From: Laetiporus sulphureus 93-53
Lineage: Eukaryota > Basidiomycota > Agaricomycetes > Polyporales > Laetiporaceae
Reading direction: 5' to 3'
Length of the DNA stretch: 64,000 bases
Assembly (NCBI RefSeq): GCF_001632365.1
Contig: NW_024468576.1
Span: 1 to 64,000 of the forward strand
A program made the translations under genes and the position numbers. The notes under the pieces were generated by a model. That model did not search any database. It worked only from the letters and a program-made list of their open reading frames with translations, and was not told where the DNA came from. Every line of letters starts with the position of its first letter. Position 1 is the stretch's first letter. Of this stretch, positions 1-10,566 are shown one piece after another.

Positions 1-935
1 AGGGTCCTGTAGTTCACTTTGAGAATGTTGACGAAGTCTTCCCATGTGCCAAGTGCCTGCCGTGCTGCTGCTCTGGTCGCATATTCAGACATGTATGTGA
101 ACGCGCCACCTTCCAAGTGCAGTAAGGCCGTGGTAATCTTGTGTTCATCATCGTTGATCTCGTTCCACCGCATCCATATACCGAGTTGTTGGAGCCAGTC
201 CTCCAGACTTCCTTTGCCCGAGTAGTGTGGAGGTTCAGCAATTTTGATGCGTGGCTTGTGCGATTGGACCGTGCCGGATGTTTGACCTTGCATCGTAGTG
301 ACGCCGCTTGCTTTGAGCGAAGCTAGCTCATGTCGCAGCTTGACGTTAGCTGCCTTGATTTCCATCATTTCTTTGCCTGTATCGAGCATTGCCGCCTGGG
401 TTCCTGTGAGCTCGTCGTTCAAAACTGTCATATGCGCATCTTGCACAAGGATTCTATCCTTGAGCTTCTCGATCTCCGTCTGGAGCATTCCCTCCTTGAG
501 TCGGTGTTCACTCTTGTTGTTTTGGATCGTTGATTCAAAGGCTTTCTTGTGCTCGTACATCTTGTTTCCGAGCACATTGTATACCTTGGCGATCTCAGTA
601 GTGACCGTGAGCTTCATTGCGACAATTACCCATTCACGGATGTGGTCTGGGACTTCTCCAGGAGCGGATTGTCTGAGAGCATCTTCCAGGTGCTCGAATT
701 GGTGTCCATCAAACTCCCAGATGGGTGGGACGTAGGCTGGTACAAGTGATGGTGTCGGGGATGCTGGTCCTCCGACTTGTGATGCAGATTCCTGCGGTCC
801 TAGTGCAGGTTCTGGTGAATTGCGCTGCGAGGCGCGTGGGGTGCTTCCGTCGTGTGCTGACTCGACGTTTGTATGCAGAATGTCATCCATTCTTTGCCTG
901 AACGTGGATGCGTATGCACGATCGGCTCCTTCCAT
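1..935 (-). CDS. Gypsy Gag polyprotein, N-terminal 311 residues (partial)
   Basis: This is a capsid-type Gag that would package the element's RNA in virus-like particles. The ATG is at 935-933 and the frame stays open to the window edge. Residues ~1-65 are Pro/Ser-rich. Residues ~95-190 are a charged, probably coiled-coil stretch rich in Glu, Lys and Leu. From ~225 comes the retrotransposon gag core: P-H-Y-S-G-K-G-S-L-E-D-W-L, followed by an aromatic G-I-W-M-R-W and a later W-E-D-F. That core order is typical of Ty3/Gypsy Gag in Agaricomycetes. No internal stop was seen. The zinc knuckle, protease and pol would lie beyond position 1. Confidence 0.8.
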   Translation of the reverse strand, partial: MEGADRAYASTFRQRMDDILHTNVESAHDGSTPRASQRNSPEPALGPQESASQVGGPASPTPSLVPAYVPPIWEFDGHQFEHLEDALRQSAPGEVPDHIREWVIVAMKLTVTTEIAKVYNVLGNKMYEHKKAFESTIQNNKSEHRLKEGMLQTEIEKLKDRILVQDAHMTVLNDELTGTQAAMLDTGKEMMEIKAANVKLRHELASLKASGVTTMQGQTSGTVQSHKPRIKIAEPPHYSGKGSLEDWLQQLGIWMRWNEINDDEHKITTALLHLEGGAFTYMSEYATRAAARQALGTWEDFVNILKVNYRT

Positions 936-956
936 TGTGATATAGATGTAGTTAAA

Positions 957-1835
957 CTAATTGAAGATGAAGCCTAGGTACTGCTTGTCCTTAACTTTCC
1001 CAATCTCCCTGACGATCTCGTCTAACCTCTGCTGCTTTCCTATCTCCTTGAAGTTGATCCTTCCTATTTCTAGGCAGCACGTGTTGACGACCTGTTTGTC
1101 GACGAAGGTGTATTCACGAGTTCCCGTGTAGAGATCTGCGCAGACTTTGTCTAACTCCGATGCGAGGAGTTGTACCTTCTTTCGTTTGTCCTGATCAATT
1201 CTCTCCCAGAACGCTCCTAATATCGGTTGTAGTCTGAAGCGGGTAGCGGAGACCTGCTTCTTGAGTGTTTCGATGTGGAGGGTGGGCCTGACTTTGGACA
1301 GAAGAGGGCGAATGGGTCGTGCGTGTGTGTTGACCTTAACGAAGTTGGGAAGGGGTCGCACTGGCTGTGGAGCAACAATGGTGGGGGGAACGGCGTTGGA
1401 GGTGATAAGCTCTGGGGGTGGTGCCGGCTTGCAACTACCAGTGGTAAGATGCCCCTTTCTGGGCTTGTAGCATTCAAGCGGTGGGGTGTGATCGCGTGGC
1501 TTGCGGATGATTCCGCGCTTTATGATGTGTGTGGTATCTACAACCCTAGCTGCTGCTCGCTGCCTGTCTGTGGACGATGCGCCTAGTGACGCAAGTGTGA
1601 GGAGCCTTTCACGCTCCTTGTTGGTTTCCTGATGCTTGTAGTGGGCGTCGAGGTCGATCCTGGGGGTGGCCTTGCGCTTTGAGGCTTTGGGCAGCTCAGA
1701 GTCTTGCTGAGGCTCACGCCGGGTAGAGATCGGATTGGAATGTATGTCAAAAAAGCCGCGCGCTACGGCTGAAACTGCTTGCGCTGAAAATATGCGGCCA
1801 CTTGTGTTAAACACTAAGCAGGGGTGCAGAAAATG
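957..1835 (-). CDS. Long open frame without ATG, between primer site and gag
   Basis: The frame is open for about 290 codons between an in-frame TGA at 1838-1836 and a TAG at 959-957. It contains no methionine codon at all; the first near-cognate codon is GTG at 1814. The product would be basic and Pro/Arg/Lys-rich in its first half and more helical with mixed charge in its last 90 residues. It stops 21 bp before the gag ATG. I recognise no domain. It could be a leader protein translated by a non-AUG start, part of a spliced message, or a frame kept open by chance. The length and protein-like composition argue mildly against chance. Confidence 0.4.
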   Translation of the reverse strand, partial: HFLHPCLVFNTSGRIFSAQAVSAVARGFFDIHSNPISTRREPQQDSELPKASKRKATPRIDLDAHYKHQETNKERERLLTLASLGASSTDRQRAAARVVDTTHIIKRGIIRKPRDHTPPLECYKPRKGHLTTGSCKPAPPPELITSNAVPPTIVAPQPVRPLPNFVKVNTHARPIRPLLSKVRPTLHIETLKKQVSATRFRLQPILGAFWERIDQDKRKKVQLLASELDKVCADLYTGTREYTFVDKQVVNTCCLEIGRINFKEIGKQQRLDEIVREIGKVKDKQYLGFIFN

Positions 1836-1848
1836 TCAGATTGTTTCT
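1836..1848 (-). other. Self-priming primer-binding site
   Basis: Two bases after the LTR end, the minus strand reads AGAAACAATCTGA. This pairs perfectly over 13 bases with the predicted 5' end of the element's own RNA (2081-2069). In Tf1 and related sushi elements a folded-back 5' RNA end primes reverse transcription in place of a tRNA. I did not compare it with tRNA 3' ends, but a 13-bp perfect match at the correct two positions is hard to explain by chance. Confidence 0.75.
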
Positions 1849-1850
1849 AA

Positions 1851-2573
1851 TGTCACGGTAACACCGGACAAGAGATCAAAAAGACTAAAAAGGGACAGTC
1901 ACGTGGAACGTGCCGCCCTGATCCCCCTGATCCCAAAGGTATTCCCCTGAACCCTATGTGGCACAAGAGCCTGTTGACTTACTGGTCAATGTTGGCAGAC
2001 ACAGGAAAGGGTGAGAGATATATGAAGGAGCTGGTGAGCTCAGTGAGTGCTACAGGTAGTAGACGAGGAGAAACAATCTGAGGTTTCGTCCCCTACATGG
2101 CTGGTCTTATATACACGTACAGCGGGCTATCTTACCTAAGCTACCTATCTACGGGTATAAGCAAATGGCCGTACATGAAACAATAGGATGTCCGGAAGTA
2201 GAACAATAAGTGGGAAGATCGATGGTTGCCGCAGTAATGCGTGTGCGCATCGTGCCTATCTTGGTTTTCCTTTTGTTCTCCGGTGTGAACATCGTACCTA
2301 TCTAGGCTTCTGGCTAAACTAATAGGAAGCGGAAGGCCGACGCATAACAATAGTCCTTGTTCCCTTTGTTCCCAAATGGGTGCCTCTATTGTATCCTGGA
2401 ATAGACAGGTCCGACCGTATCATCCACGGGTCTGGACCATAACATGTGATGTGAACTATCACCTGATCTCTACGCGTCACGTCTGTGGCTGAGTGGCGTG
2501 AGATATTGGTGAAGCACGTGATCTGTGGTGTGGGAAAAGTCACGTGCAGACTTTGTGGCGAAAATCTGTGACA
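1851..2573 (-). repeat. 5' LTR of the Gypsy element
   Basis: The boundaries are set by an inverted hexamer: the minus strand begins TGTCAC at 2573 and ends GTGACA at 1851. The outer boundary coincides with the point where LINE RNase H homology stops. The length is 723 bp. It contains a TATA box and an R-region start (listed separately). The partner LTR lies outside the window, so identity between the two LTRs cannot be judged. Confidence 0.8.
2069..2113 (-). promoter_or_regulatory. LTR TATA box and predicted transcript start
   Basis: On the minus strand TATATAA lies at 2113-2107. About 30 bp downstream, at 2081-2069, is TCAGATTGTTTCT, which is the exact reverse complement of the primer-binding site at 1848-1836. 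The TATA-to-start spacing is normal for RNA polymerase II, so transcription should begin near 2081-2083 and place this 13-mer at the extreme 5' end of the RNA. The start site itself is inferred. Confidence 0.7.
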
Positions 2574-5500
2574 GTATGCCCGGAAACCCATAGCAGCGAA
2601 ATGTTCAAAAGTGGGTATTGCTCCATGAGAGGAGCGAGAAGTGCCCGAAAGCGAAGGGAAAAGGGCTGGCCACTGTGTGGGCGCAGCGACAGGACATTGG
2701 ACAGGGCAGCGTGGTTGTCCGTGCAGAGGTAAATGTGGGTAATCATGGGGTAGGTCGCCAGAAAACCGGCAAAGCGGCTGGCGACCGCCGCCATTGCGAA
2801 GAGTTCTGCGTCATACACCTCGGCCTGGTGACCCATGCCCCAAGCCCGCTCGTACTTTATAGCACCCTGGTGAATGATACACGCACCTGCACCTGCTCGT
2901 CAGTTCCGCGGGGTGGGGTCGGGCTGGGTGATCTGGGAGCTGTCGGTGAAGACCCATAGGGCATCGGGGAGAGGAATGGAAGAGTGCAAAAGAGGGAAAA
3001 AGAATGAATGTAGGTACTCCTTGGAGGTGTCTTTGGTAGGCGGAGGGATGCAGACGTGAACCCTCTCGTCCCACGGATGCGCAGGATCCCAGGGCGGCTG
3101 CAACCAGGGAAGAAGGCGCACCGCCCGCTGGGGCAGGGTTTGTTCGAGCACATCCACCGCACTGGTGCCGTGGCAGATAGGGATGGTGGGGTTGAGGAGT
3201 GAGAAATTGGGCGGGTGGGCAGCGCGGTTGGCCGCCAGGCAGTGGGTCACTGGGTGGGACGCCGAGAGGGTGAGAAGGCGAGCTGCGGCAAGGCCGTTGA
3301 GTTTGTCGAGCTGGTGTTTCATCGGCAGGACGCTGGATATTAGGTTGAGGACGTGGTGGGGGGTAGACCGCCATGCTCCCGTAAACCACCGCAGTGCATC
3401 ATTTTGTACCTGTTGCAAAGGTTGAAAAAGTGAGCGTGGGCCCCGCGGGTTATACCACACGGGGCTACCAAAGGTGAGAACGGGAAGGATGGTGGTAAGG
3501 TATAGCAAACGGGCTTGCGCGATTATCATGCCTCGCTGTGTGTTGGTGAGCATGCGGAAAGCGGCAACGTGGGATGAAGCCCGGGCTGCCATGACCCGAA
3601 TGTGGTGGGTGAAGGTTAGGCGTCGGTCATACCAGATGCCGAGCCAGTGCAAATATGAAGCAGGTTGAATGGTGATATCCCGCCCATCCCACTGAACCCG
3701 CAGGGGGGGTTGACGTCAAGGGAGCGTCTCGGGGAGGTAAAGTGCATAAGCTCAGTTTTTGCCATGCCAATGGTCAGCCCAAGCTGGTGAAGCGTGGTGC
3801 CCACACTAGGTAGAGTGCGTTGGATGATGGCAGTGTTCTCGTTCAGCGAGGGAGAAACAATAAGGAGGGCAAAATCGTCTACGTAGCCCACCGTAGACTG
3901 CTGGGGGTGCACGAACGGATCAAGGTTCGCATACAGCGGGGAAGAGTATATAGTAGAAAGGACTGGCGACAGAGGCGATCCCTGTGGGATGCCGAGTGCA
4001 GCGACGTGGTAAGATGGTCCCAGCTCGGAATTGAGCTTGGGCCGCATGGTGCACGAGGAAAGGAATGACATGGTCCAAAGGACCTCGTTTGTGGGAAAGC
4101 CCAAAGAAAGGAGAGCAGAGTGAAGGACGTCGTGGTGAATGTTATTGTAATAGCCTTCGACGTCCATACACAGTAAGGTAGCGGAGAAACCGTTTTCCCA
4201 TGCGGTGCGTACATGGTGCATCAGAGTGACTCCCGCATCCACGACGGAGTGTTGGCCCCACCCACCAAACTGCGAGCTGGGCACAAGATTGTGAGCACCA
4301 ATTTGAAAGTTGAAACGGGCAGCAACCACTTTTTCTAGGACCTTGCTCAGGGTTTCTAAGAGCGCTATTGGTCGGTGGAACTTGGGTGCGGTGTAATCCG
4401 CCTTGCCCGGTTTGGGCAGGTACACAACTGCCACAGCCCGAAGTGGGGCGGGGAGGTAACCCAGGTGCAAAGAAGAGGATAGAAAAAGAAAAAGAGCATG
4501 ATGCGCACCAGACCGCCAGACCCATTTTAGGAGCCGCCATGACACTCTGGAGATGCCAGGTGCTGAATAGTTAGATGCAGCCTCGATGGCAGCAGTTACT
4601 TCAGTGATAAGGAGGGGGTGGTCTGGGTGCGCTGCTGGAGGCGTAGAGGTAAAGAGAGGAGGCAGATCAGGCAAGGGCGGAGACGCCGGAAAATAGAAAC
4701 GTGTGAGTAGACGACCCGCGTCAGCAGGGAAAGAGCCAGTCTCCCCGTCCGTTCGGGTGACAGGTAGTGGGGGTGCCCTCACTCCTTTGGTCCAGGAGGC
4801 GAGCTGCCAGGGGTTGGTGTGCTGGAGTCGCGCGACTGCCTCCTGAGTCCAGTCCTTCCGAGCTTGTCGGATGATGGCCGAGAGTGTGACTTTGGCTTCT
4901 CGCCTCTCCTCACGAGTATGAGCCGCCTGGACATCTGCGCGGGCAGTGTCGCATGCATCGTTCCACCAGAGCTGGGAGGCCCGGTGAGCATGTGTGCGTC
5001 AGGGGAAGACTTCGTTGCAGGCCACGGACATTGCTCGCAGCAGAGCCTGAGCACCCGCTTCAAGGTCGTCATTGGTGGTATAGGTAGCCGGTGGTGGGGA
5101 CAGCGCCAGCTCGCGGGCAAGGCACGTGTTCCAGTCGTCCCGTTTGGACACATCGACTCGAAAGCCAAGGTCAACGTCTACGGGATGAGCAATGTGAGAG
5201 AGAGTAGAGGTTAGTAGAGCGTGATCAGATTCAAAGGATGTGGGGGTAGCAGCGACTCCGTGAACGTGAAAGTGCGCACTGGAGGTCGCGCAGACCAGAT
5301 CGATGATGGTGCCCGAGAGCAGGTCACCATTCACCATGTGGGTGGGTTGATCGAGGTCATTAAGAATTTCGAGCAACTCGCGCTCTAGCCACCCAGCGAA
5401 AGCGGTGGAGGCAGTGGAAGCAGAGCGGGAGGCCCGTCTGGTCCATGACCATAGGGGGTGGTGGAGATTAAAATCTCCGGTGACAAGGAGGTTCGCTCGT

Positions 5501-5965
5501 GGCGGGAAAGGGATATCATAGAGAGAGGGCAGAACGCGGTGTTGGGCTCGCGAGCCTTCGTTATAGCAGTTGACCACGAAGAAATCATGGGTGGGATCAG
5601 AGCGTGAAACAAAATGAAGAACGACCACATCCGGGTCCGACACCAGGTCGGTACGCATGGATATGTGATAAGTGTTTAAGAGCACGCGCTGGACCAGGAT
5701 GCTGGCTCGAGGTCACGGCAGCGCAGAGGTGGAGGGGTAATGATAGGCGTCCAGGCCGTAGGGCCGGACATTGACGTGACCAAAAACAGTAGTGCCTGAC
5801 TCAGAGCCATGGGGGGTATCGATGCCGATTTGCCCCCACCACGGTTCTTGAAGACAATAGATATCGTAGGAAGTGGAAGAAATGAAGCCGTGGATGCGCG
5901 GATTGGACCGGGCACATTCAAATGAGTGGTTGTGATATTCATAATGAGGGGTTGGTGCGTGAGAT
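2574..5965 (-). pseudogene. LINE ORF2 (endonuclease-reverse transcriptase-RNase H), broken
   Basis: The endonuclease begins near 5960 with Q-E-P-W-W and continues after a frame change near 5700 with T-G-D-F-N-L-H-H-P-L-W and S-D-H-A-L-L. An in-frame TGA lies at 5001-4999, followed in frame by a linker containing W-W-N-D-A-C. The reverse transcriptase (about 4780-3690) shows F-R-P-I-A-L-L-like, G-I-P-Q-G-S-P-L-S-P and Y-V-D-D motifs. After another shift near 3690 comes the thumb region, then RNase H with W-V-F-T-D-S-S, D-A-E-L-F-A and C-T-D-N-H. The last RNase H acidic residue is missing because the Gypsy LTR cuts in at 2573. Three frame changes and at least one stop make this a dead copy. Confidence 0.85.
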
Positions 5966-7646
5966 GGGAATGCGGTAATCTTTCCACGCAGGGCAGGTGG
6001 TGTCGGCGGCACTGTGACTGTTGATGCCACAGACCACACAGAAATAGTGGTCAGACTCGCAAGGCTGGTCAGCCGGGTGAGCCTCATGATTGCAGACAAG
6101 GCATGCCTGCCGATGCACATCGGACGTGTGGTCAGTCTTTCCACAGAAGCGGCACACAGGCGCCCGCTTCTTGCAGTGACTTTCGAGATGCGTGAGGCGC
6201 CAGCAACGAGTGCACTGACGGAAAACGGGATGATCTTTCGACTTCTTTACAGTGATGCGGGAGCCAAAGAACCAAAGGAAAGCGGCAGCATCACCGCAGT
6301 TGTCACGTCCAAGGAGGTTACGCGCACAGTAGTCGTGATGGGCATCCTCAATGGAGACGATAATCGAGGACTTCCTGAGCTGCTCGCGATGTTCCTTAGG
6401 CACAACGAAACCGGGTAGACCGTTGAAGTGAACAGACGAAAACATAGCATTACGGCATAGTTCCGCCATGATTTCCTCCTCAGTGAGTAACAATCCCATG
6501 TCGGGATGACGCAGCGGGCAGCTCGGGATGAACAGTTTCGTAACAGGAACGAGAGGGCAGAAGTCCTGTGGTGCGGATGCACGCTCATGCGGGTCTGGCG
6601 CAGGGGAGGCAGCATGCGGGATGACTCCCAACATGTGCCGTATGGGCCGGAGACACTCGCATATGAGCGAGTCAGGGGATTCGTGCGAGAAAACTGCTTG
6701 GACCTTGGTTGGTCCAGCGAAGCGGAGACCGAGAAAACGTACCTTGGCCCATGCGGGGGTCTCGCGCAGGCGTGTATGGACCTTAGCATACCATTGGGGC
6801 ATGGTACCCCCTGCCTCGATGGCGGCATGCTGCTCGGGGGTAATGAGAAGGACGTAGCACTTCTCGCGGTTCTTGGCGGCCACCTGTGCCATGGTTGGGG
6901 CATTCGGGGCCTGCGTCTCAGGCTGCGTTGTAGGCTGTGCTGCAGGGGCAGCAGCACTGGAGTTGGCGGCGGGGCACGTTGACGACCAGTACGGACTGGC
7001 GGTTGGGGTCGCAGTCCCTCGGGGCCTGAGGAGGGTGTGGCAGCGGACGCCCGCGTACTAGCTGGGCCTCGATAGCCGACAGCCGCGTGTTGATGGCTGA
7101 CGTGGCCATGCGAACGCCGTCCTCGACAGCCTTAGTCAGGGCAGCCTGCATGTCGATGCCGACAGGGAGGGCGCCTTCCGTGCGCAGGCGGGTGCGCGGA
7201 GCCTCGTCCATGAGTGCATCGTCGTCGAGAAGGACGGCTGCACTGGCGAGCTGCCAATGGAAGCGAGCCTGGTAGAGTTACATGATCCGGGCACCAGCCT
7301 CGGTGTCGATGATGAGGGGGTCACGCATGAGAGCGTTGTGGAAGTCGCGAAGGCAGGTAGAGAGCGCGACAGCGCAGTTCTCGAACTCGTCGGAGTATGC
7401 CTCGGTCTCGTAGGGGCCTTCGATAATGCACTGCACGCCGACAGCAAGGTCGCTCAGATTGTTGCGCAGAGACCTAATGGTGTCGCGCATATTATTGTGG
7501 ACCGGCGGGCGCGGGGGCGTCAGCGCTGAGGCCGACGTCGTCACGCTCGCTGGCGGTGGAGACCCTCCCGGAGGAGTTCGCTCTACACCTATGCCCTCCA
7601 TGGTCAATTCGCTGGCAGTCGCCTGTTGAGCGCTTATAGCGGACAT
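5939..7646 (-). pseudogene. LINE ORF1 (zinc-knuckle nucleic-acid-binding protein), broken
   Basis: ORF1 proteins of Tad LINEs bind element RNA. The first ATG is at 7646. After 122 codons there is an in-frame TAA at 7280-7278; the frame continues open to about 6918 with a small predicted helical segment. A +1 shift near 6900 then leads into a 317-codon frame (ATG 6892). That last part ends in cysteine clusters: C-T-R-C with later H and C, C-R-F-C-G-K with H and C, C-L-V-C with H and C, and C-V-V-C. These are CCHC-like knuckles. At least one stop and one frameshift make it non-functional as read. Confidence 0.75.
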
Positions 7647-7664
7647 GGTGGTACGGGAAAAAGA

Positions 7665-10519
7665 AGGATGAAGTTAGTATTGGCTACGCCGAAGCTCAAA
7701 GTGGTGGGCACAGTGGTGTCACTCAGAGGATGGGAGGTCGATCATGGACTCGCGAGTAAAGTCCGCAAGTGGCCAGAATGCGAGAACGTCTCAGAGGTTC
7801 GCGGATTCCTTGGGACCGCGGGGGTTGCAAGACGATGGATTAAAGGTTTCTCTCTCATTGCGAAGCCGCTAACTATTTTACTACGAGATACAGGCGAAGA
7901 TTTCATCTTCGGAGAGGACCAGAAGGCATCCATGGACGAGTTGAAGCGGCTTATCTCGGACGCACCTGTGCTCAAGAAACTCGACTATCAGCTGGCCGTG
8001 CTCATACAACCCAGAACTCGTGAGTCTACCGATGGACTGGTCATCTTGGCGGTCGATTCCTTTATCCATGGCGCTGGCTGGGTACTCTTCCAATACGAAG
8101 AGACCGTGAAACGTCCGGTGCTATTCGGTTCCTGTACGTTCAACGCGACCGAATCACGCTATTCGCAGCCGAAGGTCGAACTCTATGGTGTATTCTGGGC
8201 AATGAAGGAGTTGCGTCACCGCATCTGGGGAATATTCTTTCGTCTCGAGGTCGACGCGAAGTACTTGCATCAAATGATTAGCAACCCAAACTTACCGAAT
8301 GCGCCGATGACGCGTTGGGTTGCCTATCTCAAGCTCTTCAGCTTCGAACTCGAACATGTACCTGTGGGCAAGCATATCGCTGTGGACGGGCTGTCTCGTC
8401 GAAGACCATCATCAGATGACTCCGAAGAATCGGACGGCGAGGAGCAGCTTGATAGGATCATCGGCAGTGCGCGAGGTGACCACACAGTGCACCCACATTC
8501 CATTAATGGGCAGACGCACCTACTAGCTTTGGAGACTTCCCATCAGCGAAGGGCGAACTCCTGCATGTGGCTGCTGGTCCTGGGTATCACGGGATTGATG
8601 CAAACCTGTTCGGATCTCGACCACGCTGGTGGTCGGTGCATGAAGCGCATATCGAAACGGGCGCATCACCCAGAACTATTCCATCACCATTCCATGCCTC
8701 GTTCCTGCAGAACATGGATGACATCTCGTATATTGGGAACGAGTTCATGGTGCGAAAATGTGCGCAAACGACTACTAACATCTTTTCTCTTGAAGGAGTA
8801 TCTTCGCCTCTGCCCATCACCCACTATCGCGCCGCGTTCATCACAAATGATCTCATGGAACCTGCGGAGCAACAGGATGCGATCCACTATGCCGTCACAG
8901 CTGTCCCGAAGGCTTACAGTGCCTCGAGGACCTCGCATGTTGTCGCGCGAATGCAAGACTCCAGGTATTTTTATTACTGTCAGTCCTCTATTGTGGACAT
9001 GCAGAATCTTCCCCATCAACATCGCGTCTATGATGACGATGGTGAGGTATATTTCTGCGAGATCCAACAGTATCTCAAATTCGACGAGATGCCGCCACGA
9101 GTGCACGATGACCCTAGCGCCTCGAGAACGTTCATTCGTCGGGCAGCGGGCTTCGTTATACATGATGGGCGGTTGTGGAAAATCCACCGCAAAGCTCTTC
9201 CTCGTCTTGTGATTGCTGACAATTCTCGACGCTTGGATCTTCTCAAGCAAGCACATGACGATTGCGGCCATCGTGGACGCGATCCAACCTATCGAAAACT
9301 CGCGGACCGATATTACTGGCTGAACATGTACCTGCAGATCGCGTATTTCATTCGCTCTTGCAATGGCTGCCAATATCGCGCGCGCACACAAAACAAGACG
9401 CCGCTAACGCTTACTATATCACCCAGCATCCTTCGGTGATCCGTGCTGGACACTGTCCACATGCCGAAGGGCTATGGAGGACAGCGGTATCTTCTTCATG
9501 CTTCAGATGATGTCTCCCGCTGGCCAGAAGCACGCGCCGTTGCTAAGAACACAGCGCAGAACTGGGCCAAGTTTCTGTGGGAGGATGTATTATGTCGTTT
9601 CGGGTGCATTCCGGTTTGCATTTGTGACGGTGGTCCGGAATTCAAAGGCGCCACTCGTCTCCTACTCGAGAAGCATGGTGTCGCGGTCGTTATGAGCTCA
9701 CCGTATCATCCTCAGGGGAACGGTATTGCAGAACGCGATGGCCAAACACTTACCTGCGCGATCTTGCGATGCTGTGGACAGTCCTCAACGAAGTGGCTGC
9801 TCTTCGTTCATGCTGGGCTGCAATCCATGCGGACCACCGTATCGCGCGCAACTGGTTATACGCCCTACTTTCTGCTATACGGAAGACATTTCTTATTTCT
9901 GTTTGACCTCACTGATCGCACTTGGTATGCTCTAGATTGGGATCAAGTCAATTCTACCGAAGATCTCATCATGCTTCAGCTTCAACAACTCGCTTGAAAA
10001 GAAGAGCATATCGGCATCGCTATCGAGCATCTACGCCAGAGCCAACAATGCGCAATCGATGACTACATGCGCGTACACGAGCGGACGATCACTGCAGGCG
10101 ATTACTCACCGGGCACTTGGGTACTCGTCCACGAGACCTGGTTGGACGCGCAACACGGAAACAAAGGCGCGCTTCGCTGGTCGGGCCCATATGTCGTCCA
10201 CGAACGATACGCCTCAGGTTCCTATTGTCTGAAGGAGCTCGACGGCACCGTGCTCAAAGAGGCAGTCGCAGCTAATCGTGTCAAGCTTTTTTATTACAGG
10301 AAAATGCACCAGACCTTCCACTCTTGCATCTATCCTCAGTCAACCGATACTCGATCCATTCCGGACGACGTACTACTGACGACTTCACCGACCATCGACC
10401 TCAACGCAGCAACTTCAAAACCCCTCCATCTTCGTCTTCGTGGTCGTCACCTCTCTCTTGATACCAATGTCGCCGAACTCGCATCACTCATCGCGCAATA
10501 TTATGAGCCGCTGTGGTAG
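7665..10519 (+). pseudogene. Gypsy pol remnant (RT end, RNase H, integrase)
   Basis: The first part carries the RT-RNase H connection (W-P-E-C followed by V-R-G-F-L-G-T-A-G) and RNase H with the D-S-F-I-H-G-A-G-W motif. A frame change falls between about 8480 and 8600. Next come the integrase H2C2 zinc module (H-D-D-C-G-H-R-G-R-D, then C-N-G-C) and the DDE core, with D in L-D-T-V-H-M-P, D in C-D-G-G-P-E-F and E in G-I-A-E-R-D. The C-terminal R-W-S-G-P-Y module closes the protein. In-frame TGA codons lie at 9437-9439 and near 9995-9997, each at a place where arginine would keep the frame. The copy is not translatable as one protein. Confidence 0.85.
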
Positions 10520-10566
10520 TCTTGGGGACAAGACGCGAAGTCGACCCCTCTTGTGGAGGAGACAGG

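Larger units (their letters stand above)
1..2573 (-). mobile_element. Ty3/Gypsy LTR retrotransposon (Tf1/sushi-like), 5' part
   Basis: On the minus strand this stretch reads LTR, primer-binding site, a long open frame, then gag, which continues past position 1. The element interrupts the RNase H domain of a LINE: the LTR begins directly after the LINE residues W-V-S-G-H-T at 2573/2574. The five bases gtatg at 2574-2578 would be one copy of the target duplication; the other copy lies outside the window. Protease, reverse transcriptase and integrase are not visible here. The open gag frame and well-kept LTR signals suggest a recent insertion. Assignment to the Tf1/sushi (self-priming) group rests on the primer site, not on pol. 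Confidence 0.85.
2574..7660 (-). mobile_element. Tad-like LINE (non-LTR retrotransposon), decayed, 3' end displaced
   Basis: On the minus strand the order is ORF1 with zinc knuckles, then ORF2 with endonuclease, reverse transcriptase and RNase H. The EN-RT-RNase H order, the Q-E-P-W-W endonuclease motif and the Y-V-D-D polymerase motif fit the fungal Tad group. The element is broken by several stops and frameshifts. Its 3' end is separated by the inserted Gypsy element and would continue left of the window. The 5' end is placed near 7655-7665, where Gypsy pol homology on the plus strand starts; no target duplication could be read. Confidence 0.85.
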
